Shown here: piece by piece, positions 1-9,199 of the stretch | Position numbering within the stretch: position 1 is the stretch's first letter | Layout of the letters: every line of letters starts with the position of its first letter | The notes under the pieces: generated by a model | Told to the model about the DNA's origin: nothing | Database searches by the model: none | What the model saw: the letters and a program-made list of their open reading frames with translations, nothing else | Position numbers and translations under genes: made by a program | Assembly: GCA_002923315.1 (NCBI GenBank) | Contig: BEHM01000010.1 | Span: 1-64,000 of the forward strand | DNA from: a bacterium HR10 | GTDB lineage: Bacteria; Acidobacteriota; Blastocatellia; HR10 | DNA length: 64,000 nucleotides | Direction of reading: 5' to 3'

Positions 1-152
1 CGCCGCTGGTAGCGGCACCGGCCCAACAACTCGGTCACCTCCTGCTCCAGGAGATCCTGGATGAACTCCTGGATCTTGCCCCGAACCCACTCCTCCAACC
101 CCTCCCATGTGGGGCTTGATACCAGGGATCCTCCCGTGGTACGCTTGTTCAT
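1..152 (-). CDS. IS256-family (mutator-type) transposase, N-terminal part, cut by window edge
   Basis: Reading leftward from the ATG at 152, about 50 codons are visible before the window ends. The stretch from about residue 18 (LEEWVRGKIQEFIQDLLEQE, then VTELLGR and a basic Tyr-containing run) is the conserved start of IS256/mutator transposases, which use a DDE catalytic core that would lie outside the window. The start is supported by an AGGAGG-type ribosome site just upstream (plus-strand 161-170). The first 17 residues look unconserved. It is the only recognisable transposase in the window. Whether the rest of the gene is intact cannot be judged. Confidence 0.8.
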   Translation of the reverse strand, partial: MNKRTTGGSLVSSPTWEGLEEWVRGKIQEFIQDLLEQEVTELLGRCRYQR

Positions 153-217
153 GGCGGTGTACCTCCTCCTTTCTCTTCGTTAACGTTTTCTCTCTTAAGA
201 AGGGAGGATACACCGCC
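153..217 (-). promoter_or_regulatory. Hairpin sequestering the transposase ribosome-binding site
   Basis: Plus-strand 153-173 and 199-217 are inverted copies of each other: both begin GGCGGTGTA and continue with a CCTCC-rich run. On the minus-strand RNA the right half contains the AGGAGG Shine-Dalgarno sequence and ends at the ATG. Folding would hide the ribosome site. This matches the known insertion-sequence strategy of blocking translation of RNA that enters from outside. The role is inferred; the repeat itself is directly visible. Confidence 0.5.
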
Positions 218-292
218 TTCAGCAGAATTTCCACACCCTTTGATTTTACCTCGGAGAGGAGCGGGGAAGCGCTCGTTTGGGGAAGGGGGCTG

Positions 293-850
293 ATGTGTTC
301 GCTCACGACGCCCGAGCTGACGCACGCCTATCATGAGGCGCTCTTCGGCGAGTTGGAGGCGGTGGGGTTGAGGGAGGAGAAGCAGTGCCTGGTCGCCTTC
401 TACGATGCGATCGGCCAGGCGCGGCGAACGCAGCGGTTCCGGCGGGGGAGCGCGACGAGCTTCACTCAGTTGATCTTGCGCTCGGATCTGGCGCAGCTGG
501 CGCAGGGGACGGGTCTCTATCGCTCGGTGAGGCGGGAGGTGCGCGAGCGCGCTTTGGAGCATCTGAGCGCGTTGCTGGAGGCGGCTGCGGGGTGGATCAC
601 GCTGGTCATCGTCGAGGATCGAGCCGTCCAGGACCTGCGGCCCGCACTCTGGGGATTCGAATCCATCGGCGTGTGCGCCGACAAAGCGGTTTTTCTCCGT
701 CAGCGCAATGGAGCGGTGATTTGGTCTGGGAACGCGCAACAGGTGGACCGATACGCTCGTCTGCTTCGGAGTCTGCATGCCCGAGCGGCTGCACGCGATC
801 GCTCGACCGTGCTGGAGCTGCTGGAGACGTTGCGCGCGATGACTCGGTGA
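293..850 (+). CDS. Hypothetical protein, 185 aa
   Basis: No family recognised. The start at 293 is chosen because a purine-rich run (GGAAGGGGG) lies just upstream; an earlier ATG at 107 in the same frame would run through the insertion-sequence end. The protein looks genuine: amphipathic helices in the first 110 residues, then a hydrophobic strand (GWITLVIVEDRAVQDLRP) and a second alpha/beta stretch with GVCADKAVFLRQ and a closing helix. The arrangement resembles small sensory or regulatory domains, but no DNA-binding motif or catalytic signature is seen. It stands alone, converging on the next gene across a long hairpin. Confidence 0.55.
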   Translation: MCSLTTPELTHAYHEALFGELEAVGLREEKQCLVAFYDAIGQARRTQRFRRGSATSFTQLILRSDLAQLAQGTGLYRSVRREVRERALEHLSALLEAAAGWITLVIVEDRAVQDLRPALWGFESIGVCADKAVFLRQRNGAVIWSGNAQQVDRYARLLRSLHARAAARDRSTVLELLETLRAMTR

Positions 851-958
851 GGCTTCGCCCGAAGCCCTTCGGGTCGCAGGAAAAGCGAATCCCCTGATCC
901 GGCTGAGCGCAAGGAGCGTCAGGCCCCACGCCATGCTCTCGTGCCGATGGGCTCGATT

Positions 959-1021
959 CCGCGGGGGGAGAGGAGAACCGTCATGCCGTCGCGCGAGCGG
1001 TCCTCCTCCCTTCCCCCGCGG
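959..1021. terminator. Long GC-rich inverted repeat between converging genes
   Basis: Plus-strand 959-980 (CCGCGGGGGGAGAGGAG...CCG) is an imperfect inverted copy of 998-1021, separated by 17 nt. It sits between a rightward gene ending at 850 and a leftward gene ending at 1042, where a two-way terminator is expected. No clear U-run follows on either side, so the function is inferred from position. Confidence 0.5.
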
Positions 1022-1041
1022 CTGCACTGTGCCCCTCGGAT

Positions 1042-4000
1042 TCAGAAGAAGACCTTCACGCCGAACTGCAGGATTCGGGGATCGAAAGCCGAAGTGATGA
1101 CGCCAAAGAGCGGCGTCCCCACGGTGATCCCGGGTCCGCCGAAGTTCGTCCGATTGAACAAATTGAAGGCCTCGAAGCGAAACTCCAAGGACGTCGTCTC
1201 CGTGATCGCCGTCTTCTTCAAGATGGAGAAGTCGAAGGCGTTGAATCCGGGACCGACGATCACATTTCGTCCGGAGTTCCCGAATTCCCCGACTGGGGGC
1301 AGCTGGAACGCTCCCGTGTCGAACCAGCGCTCGCGTCGCCGCTGGTTCGCGGGCAGGTTCCCGTCGCGAAGGCGGTTTGGTCGGTCTGTGAGTCCACCGG
1401 TGAGGCTCCGATCTCCGGAGACGCGCGGCGTCCACGGCGACCCGCTCGCGAGCGTCCAAATCCCTCCCACCTGCCATCCTCCGATCAACTTCCCGAGGAC
1501 TCCCGAAACGTTCGAGAGGTATCGGCGTCCGGGACCGATGGGCAGCTCGTAGATGCCGGTGAAGGTCGCGCGATGCCGCTGATCATAATCGGAGTGCGCG
1601 CGCTCGGCGCGAAGGTTCCGCGGATCTTGAGGGAAGAACTGCTCGCTCCCTCCGCCGACGGCCCCGGGCGAATCATCGATCGAGTGGGCGTAGGTGTAGC
1701 TCCCCATGAGCAGGAAGCCTCGCGACAGGCGCTTCTGCACGTGAAGCTGCAGGGCATGGTAGCTCGAATTCGCGTGGCTGAACGTCGTCAGGAACGTCCC
1801 CCAATTCGGGAAGGGTCGGAAGTAAGGCGCCTTCGGTGTTCCCGGCACGGCGCCTTGGTTCACCCACTTGATGTTGTCGAGGTTCGTCCCTTTGCTCCCG
1901 ACGTAGCTGAGATCCAGCATGAGGTCCGGGACGAGCTGATGCTGCATCCCGAAGCTCCACTGCTGCACGTAGCCATCCGTGAAATCCACGGCGAGATTTC
2001 GTCCGCCGGGGACGCCCGCGACCCGGCCTTCAGGGAAGGGAGCCTCAAATCGGAGGAGGAGACCGATCCCCGGATTCGCGCGGAAGGTCTCATCCACGCG
2101 GAAGGGGATATTGTTCCAGGCGAGGAAGATGCCGTTCCAGAGGGCGAGGTTGTAATAGATCCCGTATCCCGTGCGCAGCACCGTCGTGCCCTTCCCCGTC
2201 AGGTCGAAGGCCAGTCCCAAACGCGGGCCCCAGTTGCGCGTCGTGTAGGGATAGAGCGACCGATTCCGCCGCCCGCGAAATCCGTTGTTCGGATCTCCGG
2301 CGATGAGGATCTGGCCGGGTCGAGGCGGGTCCACATACCCATCGGGGACGAAGACGCTCATGCGGTTCTGCTTGTCCACGAAGGGCTGATAGAGTTCGTA
2401 GCGAATCCCGTAGTTCAGCGTGAAGCGTGGGGTCAGCTTCAGGTCGTCCCCGAAGTAGAAGGCGAAGAGCGTCGAGCGGGCATCCGCGCGAGGGACGCCG
2501 CGCGTCCGTTGGGCGACTTGCGGGAGGCCGAGCAAGAATTCCGGCAATCCGGTCGACGCGCCGGTGAGGAAGTTGGTGAAGGTGAAGACCCCGCGATTGA
2601 AGGCGAGCACGCTCACGTTGTTGAATTGGAGCGGACGAACATCGAATCCCCAGCGAAACGTGTGCTTGCCTCGAATCGCCGTGACGTTCCCGACGATCTG
2701 CTCGGAATTCTCCACGCGCTGTTCAGGAGCGAACGAGAGATCACCGAGCGTCGCGAAACCGCTGATACTCACACTCGGATAGCCGTCTAACTCCGGCGGC
2801 AGCGGCGGCAGCCCCTGGATGCCGAGCTGTTGCGTCCCGCGAAACTTCCCGACCTGCTCCGAAGTATTCAGGGCGCGCTCCCGATTATATCCCAAGCGGA
2901 GTTCGGCCAGCAGCGTGGGCCGAAACGTGTACGTGTTCACGATCGCCACGTTTTGAACCGTCAGTTCATTGAAGAGTCCGAAGCGCGGGATAGCGCTCGG
3001 GGTGAAGTCGTCCGTATCAGACCAGGTGTAGCGCGCGAACAGGCGCCAGCGATCGGAGACCTGGTGATCCACGCGGATGTTGAAGAGGTCTCCGTCCAGC
3101 CGCCGACTCTGGAAGTTGACGAAGTTCGGCCGTTGAAACGGCGCGTTGGGCAGCGGATAGAGGGCGACGAGCGTCCGGGCGATCGGCGAGATGCGCTCGG
3201 GCGGAATGCGATTGTTGGGGAAGGGCTGTCCGGTCTGGGGGTCGAGCACAGGTCTCGGGTCAGCCGAGAAATCGCCCGCGCGTTCGGCGGCTGTCGGGAC
3301 TTGCGCGGTCGCCGTCACCCCCCGGCGATGTCGGAGCCACTCCATGCTGGAGAAGAAGAACGTCCGGTTCTTCACCACGGGTCCACCAAGCGTCCACCCG
3401 AATTGATTGCGTCGGAAGGGTGGCGGCTCCTGGAAGTCGAAGAAGTTCCGGGCGTCCAGGACATCGTTTCGGAGGAACTCGAAGACGTTCCCATGAAGCT
3501 CGTTGGTGCCGGATTTGGTCGCCACGTTCACTTGCCCGTTGGAGAAGAAGCCGTACTGGGGATCATAGGGGGAGGTCTGGACCCTGAACTCCTGCACCAT
3601 CTCGATCGAGGGCTGCAGGCTTGTGTTCCGAAAGCGGAAACCAGAGGATTCGATGCCATCAATCAAGTAGCTGTTGTTACTCGCTCGACCGCCGCTCAGT
3701 TGCAAACCGATATTGTTCGGTCCAGAGCCGCGAAGCGTCACATGGGCTTTGATGGCTGGCGAGGCGCCCGGCACCAGATAGGCGAGCTGCAGATACTGTC
3801 GGCCGTTGAGGGGCAGCTCCAGGACTTCACGCCGATTGATGACGGCCCCGATGTTCGCATTCTCCGTGTTCACCAGCGGAACCTGAGCGACGACGACGAC
3901 CTCCTCTCGGACCTCTCCGGGCTGGAGCACAATATCCAGGCGGGCCGCTTGCGCCACCTCCAGGATGATCCCGCTCTGTGCGAAGGGGCGAAAGCCCGCC

Positions 4001-4242
4001 ATCTCCGCCCGGAGCGCGTACTCTCCGGGCAGCAGATTGAGGACGCGGTAGAGGCCGTTCTCATCGCTCTGCACCGTTCGCGTCTCGTTCGTCCGCACGT
4101 TCCGCACGGTGATGGTCACGCCCGGGACGACGGCTCCGTTCGGATCTCGAACGATCCCCGTCAGTGAGGCCACCGTTGTTTGCGAGGCCGCCGAGCAAAC
4201 GGGGAGAGCCAGAAGAATGAGGAGGAGACTGTGTCGGTTCAT
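1042..4242 (-). CDS. TonB-dependent receptor, Oar-like, 1066 aa
   Basis: Outer-membrane receptor that would bring large or scarce substrates into the periplasm. Residues 1-20 form a signal peptide (MNRHSLLLILLALPVCSAAS). Residues about 24-110 are a carboxypeptidase-regulatory-like Ig domain (LTGIVRDPNGAVVPGVTITV, then YRVLNLLPGEYALRAEMAGF). The plug follows (ELPLNGRQYLQLAYLVPGAS, SYLIDGIESSG) and a long beta barrel ends in LQFGVKVFF, the terminal aromatic needed for outer-membrane insertion. Length is normal for the family. A good ribosome site (AAAGGAGGG) precedes the ATG, and a sigma-70-type promoter lies just upstream. Substrate unknown; such receptors are numerous in Acidobacteriota. Confidence 0.93.
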   Translation of the reverse strand: MNRHSLLLILLALPVCSAASQTTVASLTGIVRDPNGAVVPGVTITVRNVRTNETRTVQSDENGLYRVLNLLPGEYALRAEMAGFRPFAQSGIILEVAQAARLDIVLQPGEVREEVVVVAQVPLVNTENANIGAVINRREVLELPLNGRQYLQLAYLVPGASPAIKAHVTLRGSGPNNIGLQLSGGRASNNSYLIDGIESSGFRFRNTSLQPSIEMVQEFRVQTSPYDPQYGFFSNGQVNVATKSGTNELHGNVFEFLRNDVLDARNFFDFQEPPPFRRNQFGWTLGGPVVKNRTFFFSSMEWLRHRRGVTATAQVPTAAERAGDFSADPRPVLDPQTGQPFPNNRIPPERISPIARTLVALYPLPNAPFQRPNFVNFQSRRLDGDLFNIRVDHQVSDRWRLFARYTWSDTDDFTPSAIPRFGLFNELTVQNVAIVNTYTFRPTLLAELRLGYNRERALNTSEQVGKFRGTQQLGIQGLPPLPPELDGYPSVSISGFATLGDLSFAPEQRVENSEQIVGNVTAIRGKHTFRWGFDVRPLQFNNVSVLAFNRGVFTFTNFLTGASTGLPEFLLGLPQVAQRTRGVPRADARSTLFAFYFGDDLKLTPRFTLNYGIRYELYQPFVDKQNRMSVFVPDGYVDPPRPGQILIAGDPNNGFRGRRNRSLYPYTTRNWGPRLGLAFDLTGKGTTVLRTGYGIYYNLALWNGIFLAWNNIPFRVDETFRANPGIGLLLRFEAPFPEGRVAGVPGGRNLAVDFTDGYVQQWSFGMQHQLVPDLMLDLSYVGSKGTNLDNIKWVNQGAVPGTPKAPYFRPFPNWGTFLTTFSHANSSYHALQLHVQKRLSRGFLLMGSYTYAHSIDDSPGAVGGGSEQFFPQDPRNLRAERAHSDYDQRHRATFTGIYELPIGPGRRYLSNVSGVLGKLIGGWQVGGIWTLASGSPWTPRVSGDRSLTGGLTDRPNRLRDGNLPANQRRRERWFDTGAFQLPPVGEFGNSGRNVIVGPGFNAFDFSILKKTAITETTSLEFRFEAFNLFNRTNFGGPGITVGTPLFGVITSAFDPRILQFGVKVFF

Positions 4243-4265
4243 GATCTGCCCTCCTTTCGGGGGCG

Positions 4266-4294
4266 ATTGTATTCCCCACCCGGGAGGAGGTCAA
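4266..4294 (-). promoter_or_regulatory. Sigma-70-type promoter for the 1042-4242 receptor
   Basis: On the minus strand TTGACC (plus 4289-4294) and TACAAT (plus 4266-4271) are separated by exactly 17 bp, about 24 bp before the start codon's ribosome site. Five of six bases match in each box. Confidence 0.65.
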
Positions 4295-4673
4295 ACGAGA
4301 AGATCTGATGAGTTCGATCAGCATCCCTTATGCTCCCACCCGTCAGAGGCGATGAAGTCCTACGACCTCCCCCATCGCCGAACGTGGGCGTGGAAGATGC
4401 CGCTCATCGGTCCGGTCCCACGCCCGCACTAGAGGAGGCCTCCCGGTGGCCGCGCAGGGAGGTGCCGCCTGAGGTCTTCCGCGATCCCTCTCTCTCACAA
4501 CCCGAGCGCGATGTGCGTCCGGGCCCGTTCCACGTCTTCGCGCGCGTGTATCCTGGCGATGACCAAATCGCTCTCGAACAGGGATTGAACGGCCATATTT
4601 CTCTCGCGCGTCGGATCGTCACCCCCTTCGATCCCATTCGATCTTTGTGGCCGTATTGGTTGCGAGGCATTGC
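4295..4673. other. Intergenic region without recognised gene
   Basis: About 380 bp between a promoter and a terminator. Short frames exist on both strands but show no ribosome site, no plausible protein composition and no conserved motif. Nothing else was seen. Confidence 0.5.
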
Positions 4674-4703
4674 CGAGGGGCTCCCCTGTAGGGGAGCCCC
4701 TCG
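4674..4703 (-). terminator. Perfect 13-bp hairpin terminator of the 4708-8544 receptor gene
   Basis: CGAGGGGCTCCCC, a TGTA loop, then GGGGAGCCCCTCG: a perfect 13-bp stem starting 5 bp after the stop codon of the leftward gene. A U-tract on the minus-strand RNA is weak, but stem strength and position make termination likely. Confidence 0.7.
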
Positions 4704-4707
4704 CGTT

Positions 4708-7700
4708 TCAGAACTCGATGCGGAGGCCGAATTGGAGGCGGCGCGGCTGGTTGAACTGAGCGCTCAGGACGCCGAAATTCGCCGGATTACGCAAGTCCAG
4801 CGCGGGATCGGCGAATTCCACGCGGTTCAAGATGTTGAAGAAGTCGAAGCTGAATCGGAGCTTGACCACTTCGGTGAGGGCGATAGCCTTGCCGGCGGAG
4901 AAATCCAGATTCCAGTGCGGCAAGCCGCGAAGCACACCGCGACCGCTGCGCGTATCTTCACTGAGCCGGATGGGTCGGAAGCTCTTGAACACGGCTTCGG
5001 GATTGGCGAACAGGTTCAATCCAGTGCCGCGGCGGGCCGGATCTCCGGCCGTCCCCACGCCACCGGAACCGGCCACGTTCCGATGAACCTCGTTCCCGAA
5101 CTTCGGCTTCGTGATGGGAATCGCCCCGGTGCCGAAGGAGAAGGTCGTCCCTCCGCCGAAGACCTGCGTGCTCTGCACGACGGTGAGCGGAGCGCCGCTG
5201 AAGGCCGTCAGGATGCCGCCGGTGAACCATCCGCCGATGAGCTTATCCACCCAGCTCCCCGTGCTGAAGCGTCGGCCGGGTCCAAAGGGCAGCTCGTAGT
5301 ACCAGGTCAGGTTGGCGATGTGCGTGTGATCGAAGAACGAGGGACCGTAATCGAGATCGGGGAAGAAGCTGGAGGGGAAGAAGCTCGCCGAGTCCTGAAC
5401 CGAGCCCAGCTGATCGAGCGACTTCGAGAGCGTGTAGTTGAAATCGAACTGCAAGCCATGCGAAGGGCGCTTGCGGAAGATGAGCATGAAGGCGTGGTAG
5501 TTGGAGCGGCCGCCATCGGTGCGGAAGAAGAGCTCCTGCACTTGCGCGTTCATGAAGGTGGGGAGGCCGGCCAGGCGCCGGAATCGGTCGATGCCGTTCA
5601 GCCAGAAGTTGCTCAAGAGTCCCGTCACGATCTCGCTCGTGAATCGAGAGGCCAGGCAGCGTGTCGCGGTCGTGACTGTGGTCGGGCACAATCCGAGCTG
5701 CTGGAGGGTGGCGATCGGCGGCAGTTGGTTCTCGAACCAGGGCTGAGGGGTGACGGCGCTGGCCGCCACGCCGGCGCGCAGCTCAGCCGCCAGAGCATCG
5801 TACGCGTGCGCGAACGTTTGGCCGGAGGCGGGATCCTTCATGAAGAAGGGGATGGAGTTGAGATTGACCGACTGCGGGAGATTCCGCCCCAGACGTCCGA
5901 CGTAGCCGACTTCCAGAAGCGTGTTCCCGGGCAGCTCGCGCTGGATGGTGAAGTTGATGCTGTGCATCATCCCGGGGCGCAGCGTGGGATCGGCCTGGAA
6001 CGAGAGCAGCTCGCCGAACGGCACCGAAGGGATCAACGGCGGCGTCACGCGCTCGGCGATGGGCAGAGGAGCGGGGCCATCAACGCCGATGCGGAACGGT
6101 TCTCCGCGCGCGTTCTTCGGCCCCTGGACGGAGATGGTCTGGCCGAAGCCGGCCGCCAGCATGGGGATCGAGACCAATTGCACGAGATTGAGCCGGTCGA
6201 ACGTGAGCGAGTATCCGCCGCGGAAGACGGTCTTTCGGGCGCCGAACATTCGTCCCAGCAGACCGCGCTCGAAGCGCGGGTGCCAGGCCAGGGCGACGCG
6301 CGGGCCGATGTTGTTCCAGTCCGTGTCCACGGTCTTCTCCCGACCGAGCATGCGGATCGGGGTGTAGCCGATCGTCGGATTGAAGATCGCGCCGCGGAGC
6401 GCCGCCTGTCGCTTCGCTTCCAGATACGCCTTGGGCGTGATGATCCTTCCGGTGGCGGCATCCACGGCGAGGGCGACGCGTCCATCCAGAGACTTCGTGG
6501 GGACTTGGATCTGGTAGTTCACGCCGTAGCTGAGGGTCAGCGAGGGGCGCACGCGCCACACATCGCTCGCGTAGAAGTCCCACGCCTGGTATCGGAACTT
6601 GTTCATGAGAGGCGTGCCGAAGGGCAAGGGGGTGAAGTCGGCGTCGCGGGTCATCATGATGGAGACGTTGTCGAGGATCCCCAGCAGAGCGGCATAGTAT
6701 CGGTTCCAGCGGGAGATGTCCGCCGAGCGCAAGCAATTTTGCTGGATGGCGCCGCCGCAGGTGGGGGGTCGCCACTCGGCCGGGACGGTGAAGAAGGCGC
6801 CCGCATCGAGCAAGCCGATGAGGGCCGACATCCCGCCGACGACCTTATCCTCGCGCATGTGGTAATGGTTGACGATGCGCGCTGTCGCGCCGAACTGCAG
6901 GGTGTGAGATCCTTTGATCCACGTCAGGTTATCGCTCAGCTGGTAGAGCTGCTGATTATCCCCCTGGCTGCGCGACCGCTGCACGAAGACATCCACGGGC
7001 TCGTCGAGCAAGGTGGCCGCCAGATCGAGGGCGACGTTCGTGCCCGCCACTTGCGGGAAGGGGGGAACGGCCTGGCGCCAGAAGTAGAAGCGGGTGAAGC
7101 CGAAGCGCAGGTCGTTCGTCAGGTTGGGGCGGATGTTCCCGGTCAGAGCGGCCACGATGTTGCGCGGGAACTGGCGATTGGAGCGCACGCTCTTGGCCTG
7201 ACCCAGAGTATTCCCTCGCAGCAGCCCTCCGATGTCGACCTGAAGGGGGGTATCGGCCAGATTCCGATGCCAGCCGAAGCTCCCCTCGAAGCGCCAGTTC
7301 TCGGTGAAGTGGTGGTCCAGCCGCAGCCACGCGTACTCGGTGCGCTCGGCCGCGCTGGCCGGAGCGCGGAATCCGATCGTGTTCAAGCCGTCACCGGTGC
7401 TGGGATCGTTCCCCGGGGGGTAGAAGGCGAACAGGGCCCGGATGACCGGATTCAAGCCGAGGCCGCGAGGATCGCAGGGGGAATTGTTGGTCGGTCCGCA
7501 GAGTGTGGAGGTCGCCAGGGGATATTCGACGATCTGCCCCGTCCCGTCGCGAAAGCGGAGAATGCCCTGGCGCATCGTCTCGGTGGGGACGATCCGGACG
7601 ATATCCTGCTGGCTCGGGAAGCGCCGTCCTTCGTAATGGAAGAAGAAGAAGGTCTTGTCCCGGCGAATGGGGCCTCCGATCGTGAAGCCGAAGCGGTGGT

Positions 7701-8544
7701 CCTTGAGTTCGGGATCGGGCTGTCCCAATCGGTTGCGCGTCCAGGTATTGGCATTCAAGTTGTCGTTCTGATGGTACCAGTAGACGGAGCCGTGAACGGT
7801 GTTCCCTCCCCGCTTGCGCACGGCCACGAACTGTCCTCCGGCGGACCGTCCGAAGAAGGCGTCCACATTGGTGACGCCGGCGCGAAACTCCTCGATGCTC
7901 TCGGCCGGAAGCGGGAAGCTGGTGGCATCGCCCGTATCGGGGAATTTCCCCTGTGTCACGTCTATGCCGTCCACCATCCAGGTCGCCTGATCGCCGCGCG
8001 CTCCGGCCACGGCTCCGGAGGCGTTGAACCCGTATCCGAGCGGCGAGACCATCGGCTGGAGCTGAAAGAGCGAATTCGCCTGCCGATCAATGAGTGGAAG
8101 GCGAAGCAGATAGTCGCTGCGGATCACATTGCCCACGGTGGCGTTCACCGTCTGCAGTTCCACGCCGGCTCCGGGCGTGACCTCGACGACTTCGGCGACG
8201 GTTCCGACCTCCAGGGTGAAGTCCACGGTATAGGCCTTAGCGACTTCGATCTTGAGTGAAGACACAACCGCTTGTCGGAATCCCGAAGCGGATGCTGTGA
8301 TCTTGTAGATGCCGGGGCGGACGTTGACGAAGATATACTGTCCGTTCACATTCGTCGTCTGGCTTCGCGTCTGGTTGGTCGCCAGGTCGGTCAGCTCGAC
8401 CGTCGCTCCCGGGATGACGGCTCCTGTGGGATCCGCCACCGTGCCGAGGACCGTCGCCGTCCCGGTCGTCTGAGCGGCCCATGAGGGGACGATCAGAAGC
8501 ACAACGGTGAGGAAGGCAACGCCACAGAGACCCTTGGCTCTCAT
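4708..8544 (-). CDS. TonB-dependent receptor, Oar-like, about 1278 aa
   Basis: Outer-membrane receptor. It begins with a signal peptide (hydrophobic FLTVVLLIVPSWAAQ) and a regulatory Ig-like domain (VLGTVADPTGAVIPGATVEL, VRPGIYKITASASGF). The plug contains WMVDGIDVTQG and a GRSAGGQFVAV strand, and the very long barrel ends RRLQFGLRIEF. At about 1280 residues it is at the long end for the family. Two in-frame starts are possible: GTG at 8550 and ATG at 8544. The ATG is preferred because it sits at proper distance from the AGGAGGAGG site. It has its own consensus promoter and a strong terminator, so it is probably transcribed alone. The transported compound is unknown. Confidence 0.93.
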   Translation of the reverse strand: MRAKGLCGVAFLTVVLLIVPSWAAQTTGTATVLGTVADPTGAVIPGATVELTDLATNQTRSQTTNVNGQYIFVNVRPGIYKITASASGFRQAVVSSLKIEVAKAYTVDFTLEVGTVAEVVEVTPGAGVELQTVNATVGNVIRSDYLLRLPLIDRQANSLFQLQPMVSPLGYGFNASGAVAGARGDQATWMVDGIDVTQGKFPDTGDATSFPLPAESIEEFRAGVTNVDAFFGRSAGGQFVAVRKRGGNTVHGSVYWYHQNDNLNANTWTRNRLGQPDPELKDHRFGFTIGGPIRRDKTFFFFHYEGRRFPSQQDIVRIVPTETMRQGILRFRDGTGQIVEYPLATSTLCGPTNNSPCDPRGLGLNPVIRALFAFYPPGNDPSTGDGLNTIGFRAPASAAERTEYAWLRLDHHFTENWRFEGSFGWHRNLADTPLQVDIGGLLRGNTLGQAKSVRSNRQFPRNIVAALTGNIRPNLTNDLRFGFTRFYFWRQAVPPFPQVAGTNVALDLAATLLDEPVDVFVQRSRSQGDNQQLYQLSDNLTWIKGSHTLQFGATARIVNHYHMREDKVVGGMSALIGLLDAGAFFTVPAEWRPPTCGGAIQQNCLRSADISRWNRYYAALLGILDNVSIMMTRDADFTPLPFGTPLMNKFRYQAWDFYASDVWRVRPSLTLSYGVNYQIQVPTKSLDGRVALAVDAATGRIITPKAYLEAKRQAALRGAIFNPTIGYTPIRMLGREKTVDTDWNNIGPRVALAWHPRFERGLLGRMFGARKTVFRGGYSLTFDRLNLVQLVSIPMLAAGFGQTISVQGPKNARGEPFRIGVDGPAPLPIAERVTPPLIPSVPFGELLSFQADPTLRPGMMHSINFTIQRELPGNTLLEVGYVGRLGRNLPQSVNLNSIPFFMKDPASGQTFAHAYDALAAELRAGVAASAVTPQPWFENQLPPIATLQQLGLCPTTVTTATRCLASRFTSEIVTGLLSNFWLNGIDRFRRLAGLPTFMNAQVQELFFRTDGGRSNYHAFMLIFRKRPSHGLQFDFNYTLSKSLDQLGSVQDSASFFPSSFFPDLDYGPSFFDHTHIANLTWYYELPFGPGRRFSTGSWVDKLIGGWFTGGILTAFSGAPLTVVQSTQVFGGGTTFSFGTGAIPITKPKFGNEVHRNVAGSGGVGTAGDPARRGTGLNLFANPEAVFKSFRPIRLSEDTRSGRGVLRGLPHWNLDFSAGKAIALTEVVKLRFSFDFFNILNRVEFADPALDLRNPANFGVLSAQFNQPRRLQFGLRIEF

Positions 8545-8588
8545 GACCACGATACCTCCTCCTGTGCTTTGTCGGAATTTTCGGCTTC

Positions 8589-8616
8589 ATTATACTTGTC
8601 CCCCCTCGCCTGTCAA
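8589..8616 (-). promoter_or_regulatory. Consensus sigma-70 promoter for the 4708-8544 receptor
   Basis: Minus strand: TTGACA (plus 8611-8616), 16-bp spacer, TATAAT (plus 8589-8594). Both boxes are perfect matches, about 45 bp before the ATG, so strong constitutive transcription is expected. Confidence 0.8.
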
Positions 8617-8671
8617 GCATCGCCATTGACCTTCGCCGCATCGGCCTTGGGGGGCGATGGAGCGAGCCGAG

Positions 8672-8848
8672 TTATTCTCCCGTTGAGGGTGGAACAGCCG
8701 ATCCCAGGGGTGTGGAGATTGTGCCCGGCTGGCCTCTGAGGGCTTCCTCGCGCACGATGCGGTTGCGGAGCTCGCCGATGCGCTCGATCCAGGCCACGAC
8801 CTCATCCCCTTCTTCCCCGCCCTGCCAGCGATACCGCGCCAGACGCAT
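8672..8848 (-). CDS. Small hypothetical protein, 58 aa
   Basis: The ATG at 8848 follows a strong ribosome site (GAGGAGGGAGT). The protein is charged and helical in its middle (EEGDEVVAWIERIGELRNRI) with a Pro/Gly/Ser-rich tail. No family recognised. It overlaps the end of another small frame (8802-8954) by 47 bp in a different frame, so the pair may be translationally coupled or may be one gene split by a frameshift. Downstream lies the promoter of the receptor gene. Confidence 0.4.
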   Translation of the reverse strand: MRLARYRWQGGEEGDEVVAWIERIGELRNRIVREEALRGQPGTISTPLGSAVPPSTGE

Positions 8849-8954
8849 ACTCCCTCCTCGCATTGGCGGCGACCGCCAGCTCACCCCGGATGGAGAACGG
8901 GGAGGCGTTCGTAATGTTGTCGCGAATGGCCGATTCGAACTCCTCACGTGTCAT
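8802..8954 (-). CDS. Small hypothetical protein, 50 aa
   Basis: Reads MTREEFESAIRDNITN, then a Ser-Pro-Phe turn and IRGELAVAANARREYA, before a low-complexity Gly/Arg tail that overlaps the next frame. The first 38 residues look like a real short helical protein, while the tail looks like out-of-frame sequence. The ribosome site is weak (GAAGAG). It could be the N-terminal half of a gene whose C-terminal half is the 8672-8848 frame, separated by a frameshift, or the first gene of a tiny two-gene unit. Confidence 0.35.
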   Translation of the reverse strand: MTREEFESAIRDNITNASPFSIRGELAVAANARREYASGAVSLAGRGRRG

Positions 8955-9199
8955 CTCTTCGAGCGGGTTTTGTGAGCTTTAACTCCGCAACGTCCGATGG
9001 GAAGATCGCACGATCCTCGAGCTCACACCCCCCGCTTGAGAGAGGTCCGTTCGGAGACCGGTCGCGGACACCTTACTGCATCACCGACCCCGAACCTGAA
9101 CCCATGCGATTTCGCGCACGGGTTGGGTGAAATACCCCGTTTTCGTCCGCTTTCTCGGATCCACTTGGATCTCCAACTCACGCGAATGCCGTCAGTTTT

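Larger units (their letters stand above)
1..240 (-). mobile_element. End of an IS256-type insertion sequence
   Basis: The transposase start lies about 90 bp inside what is probably the element's end. The exact terminal inverted repeat cannot be fixed because the other end is outside the window. The G+C-poor stretch at about 170-250, unlike the rest of the window, most likely belongs to the element or its border. Confidence 0.5.

Noticed and set aside
4330-8259. Open frame of about 1300 codons on the plus strand opposite the second receptor
   Set aside because: It is an antisense shadow of a GC-rich gene: composition is rich in Arg, Gly and Glu, it has no ribosome site and the minus-strand protein is clearly the receptor.
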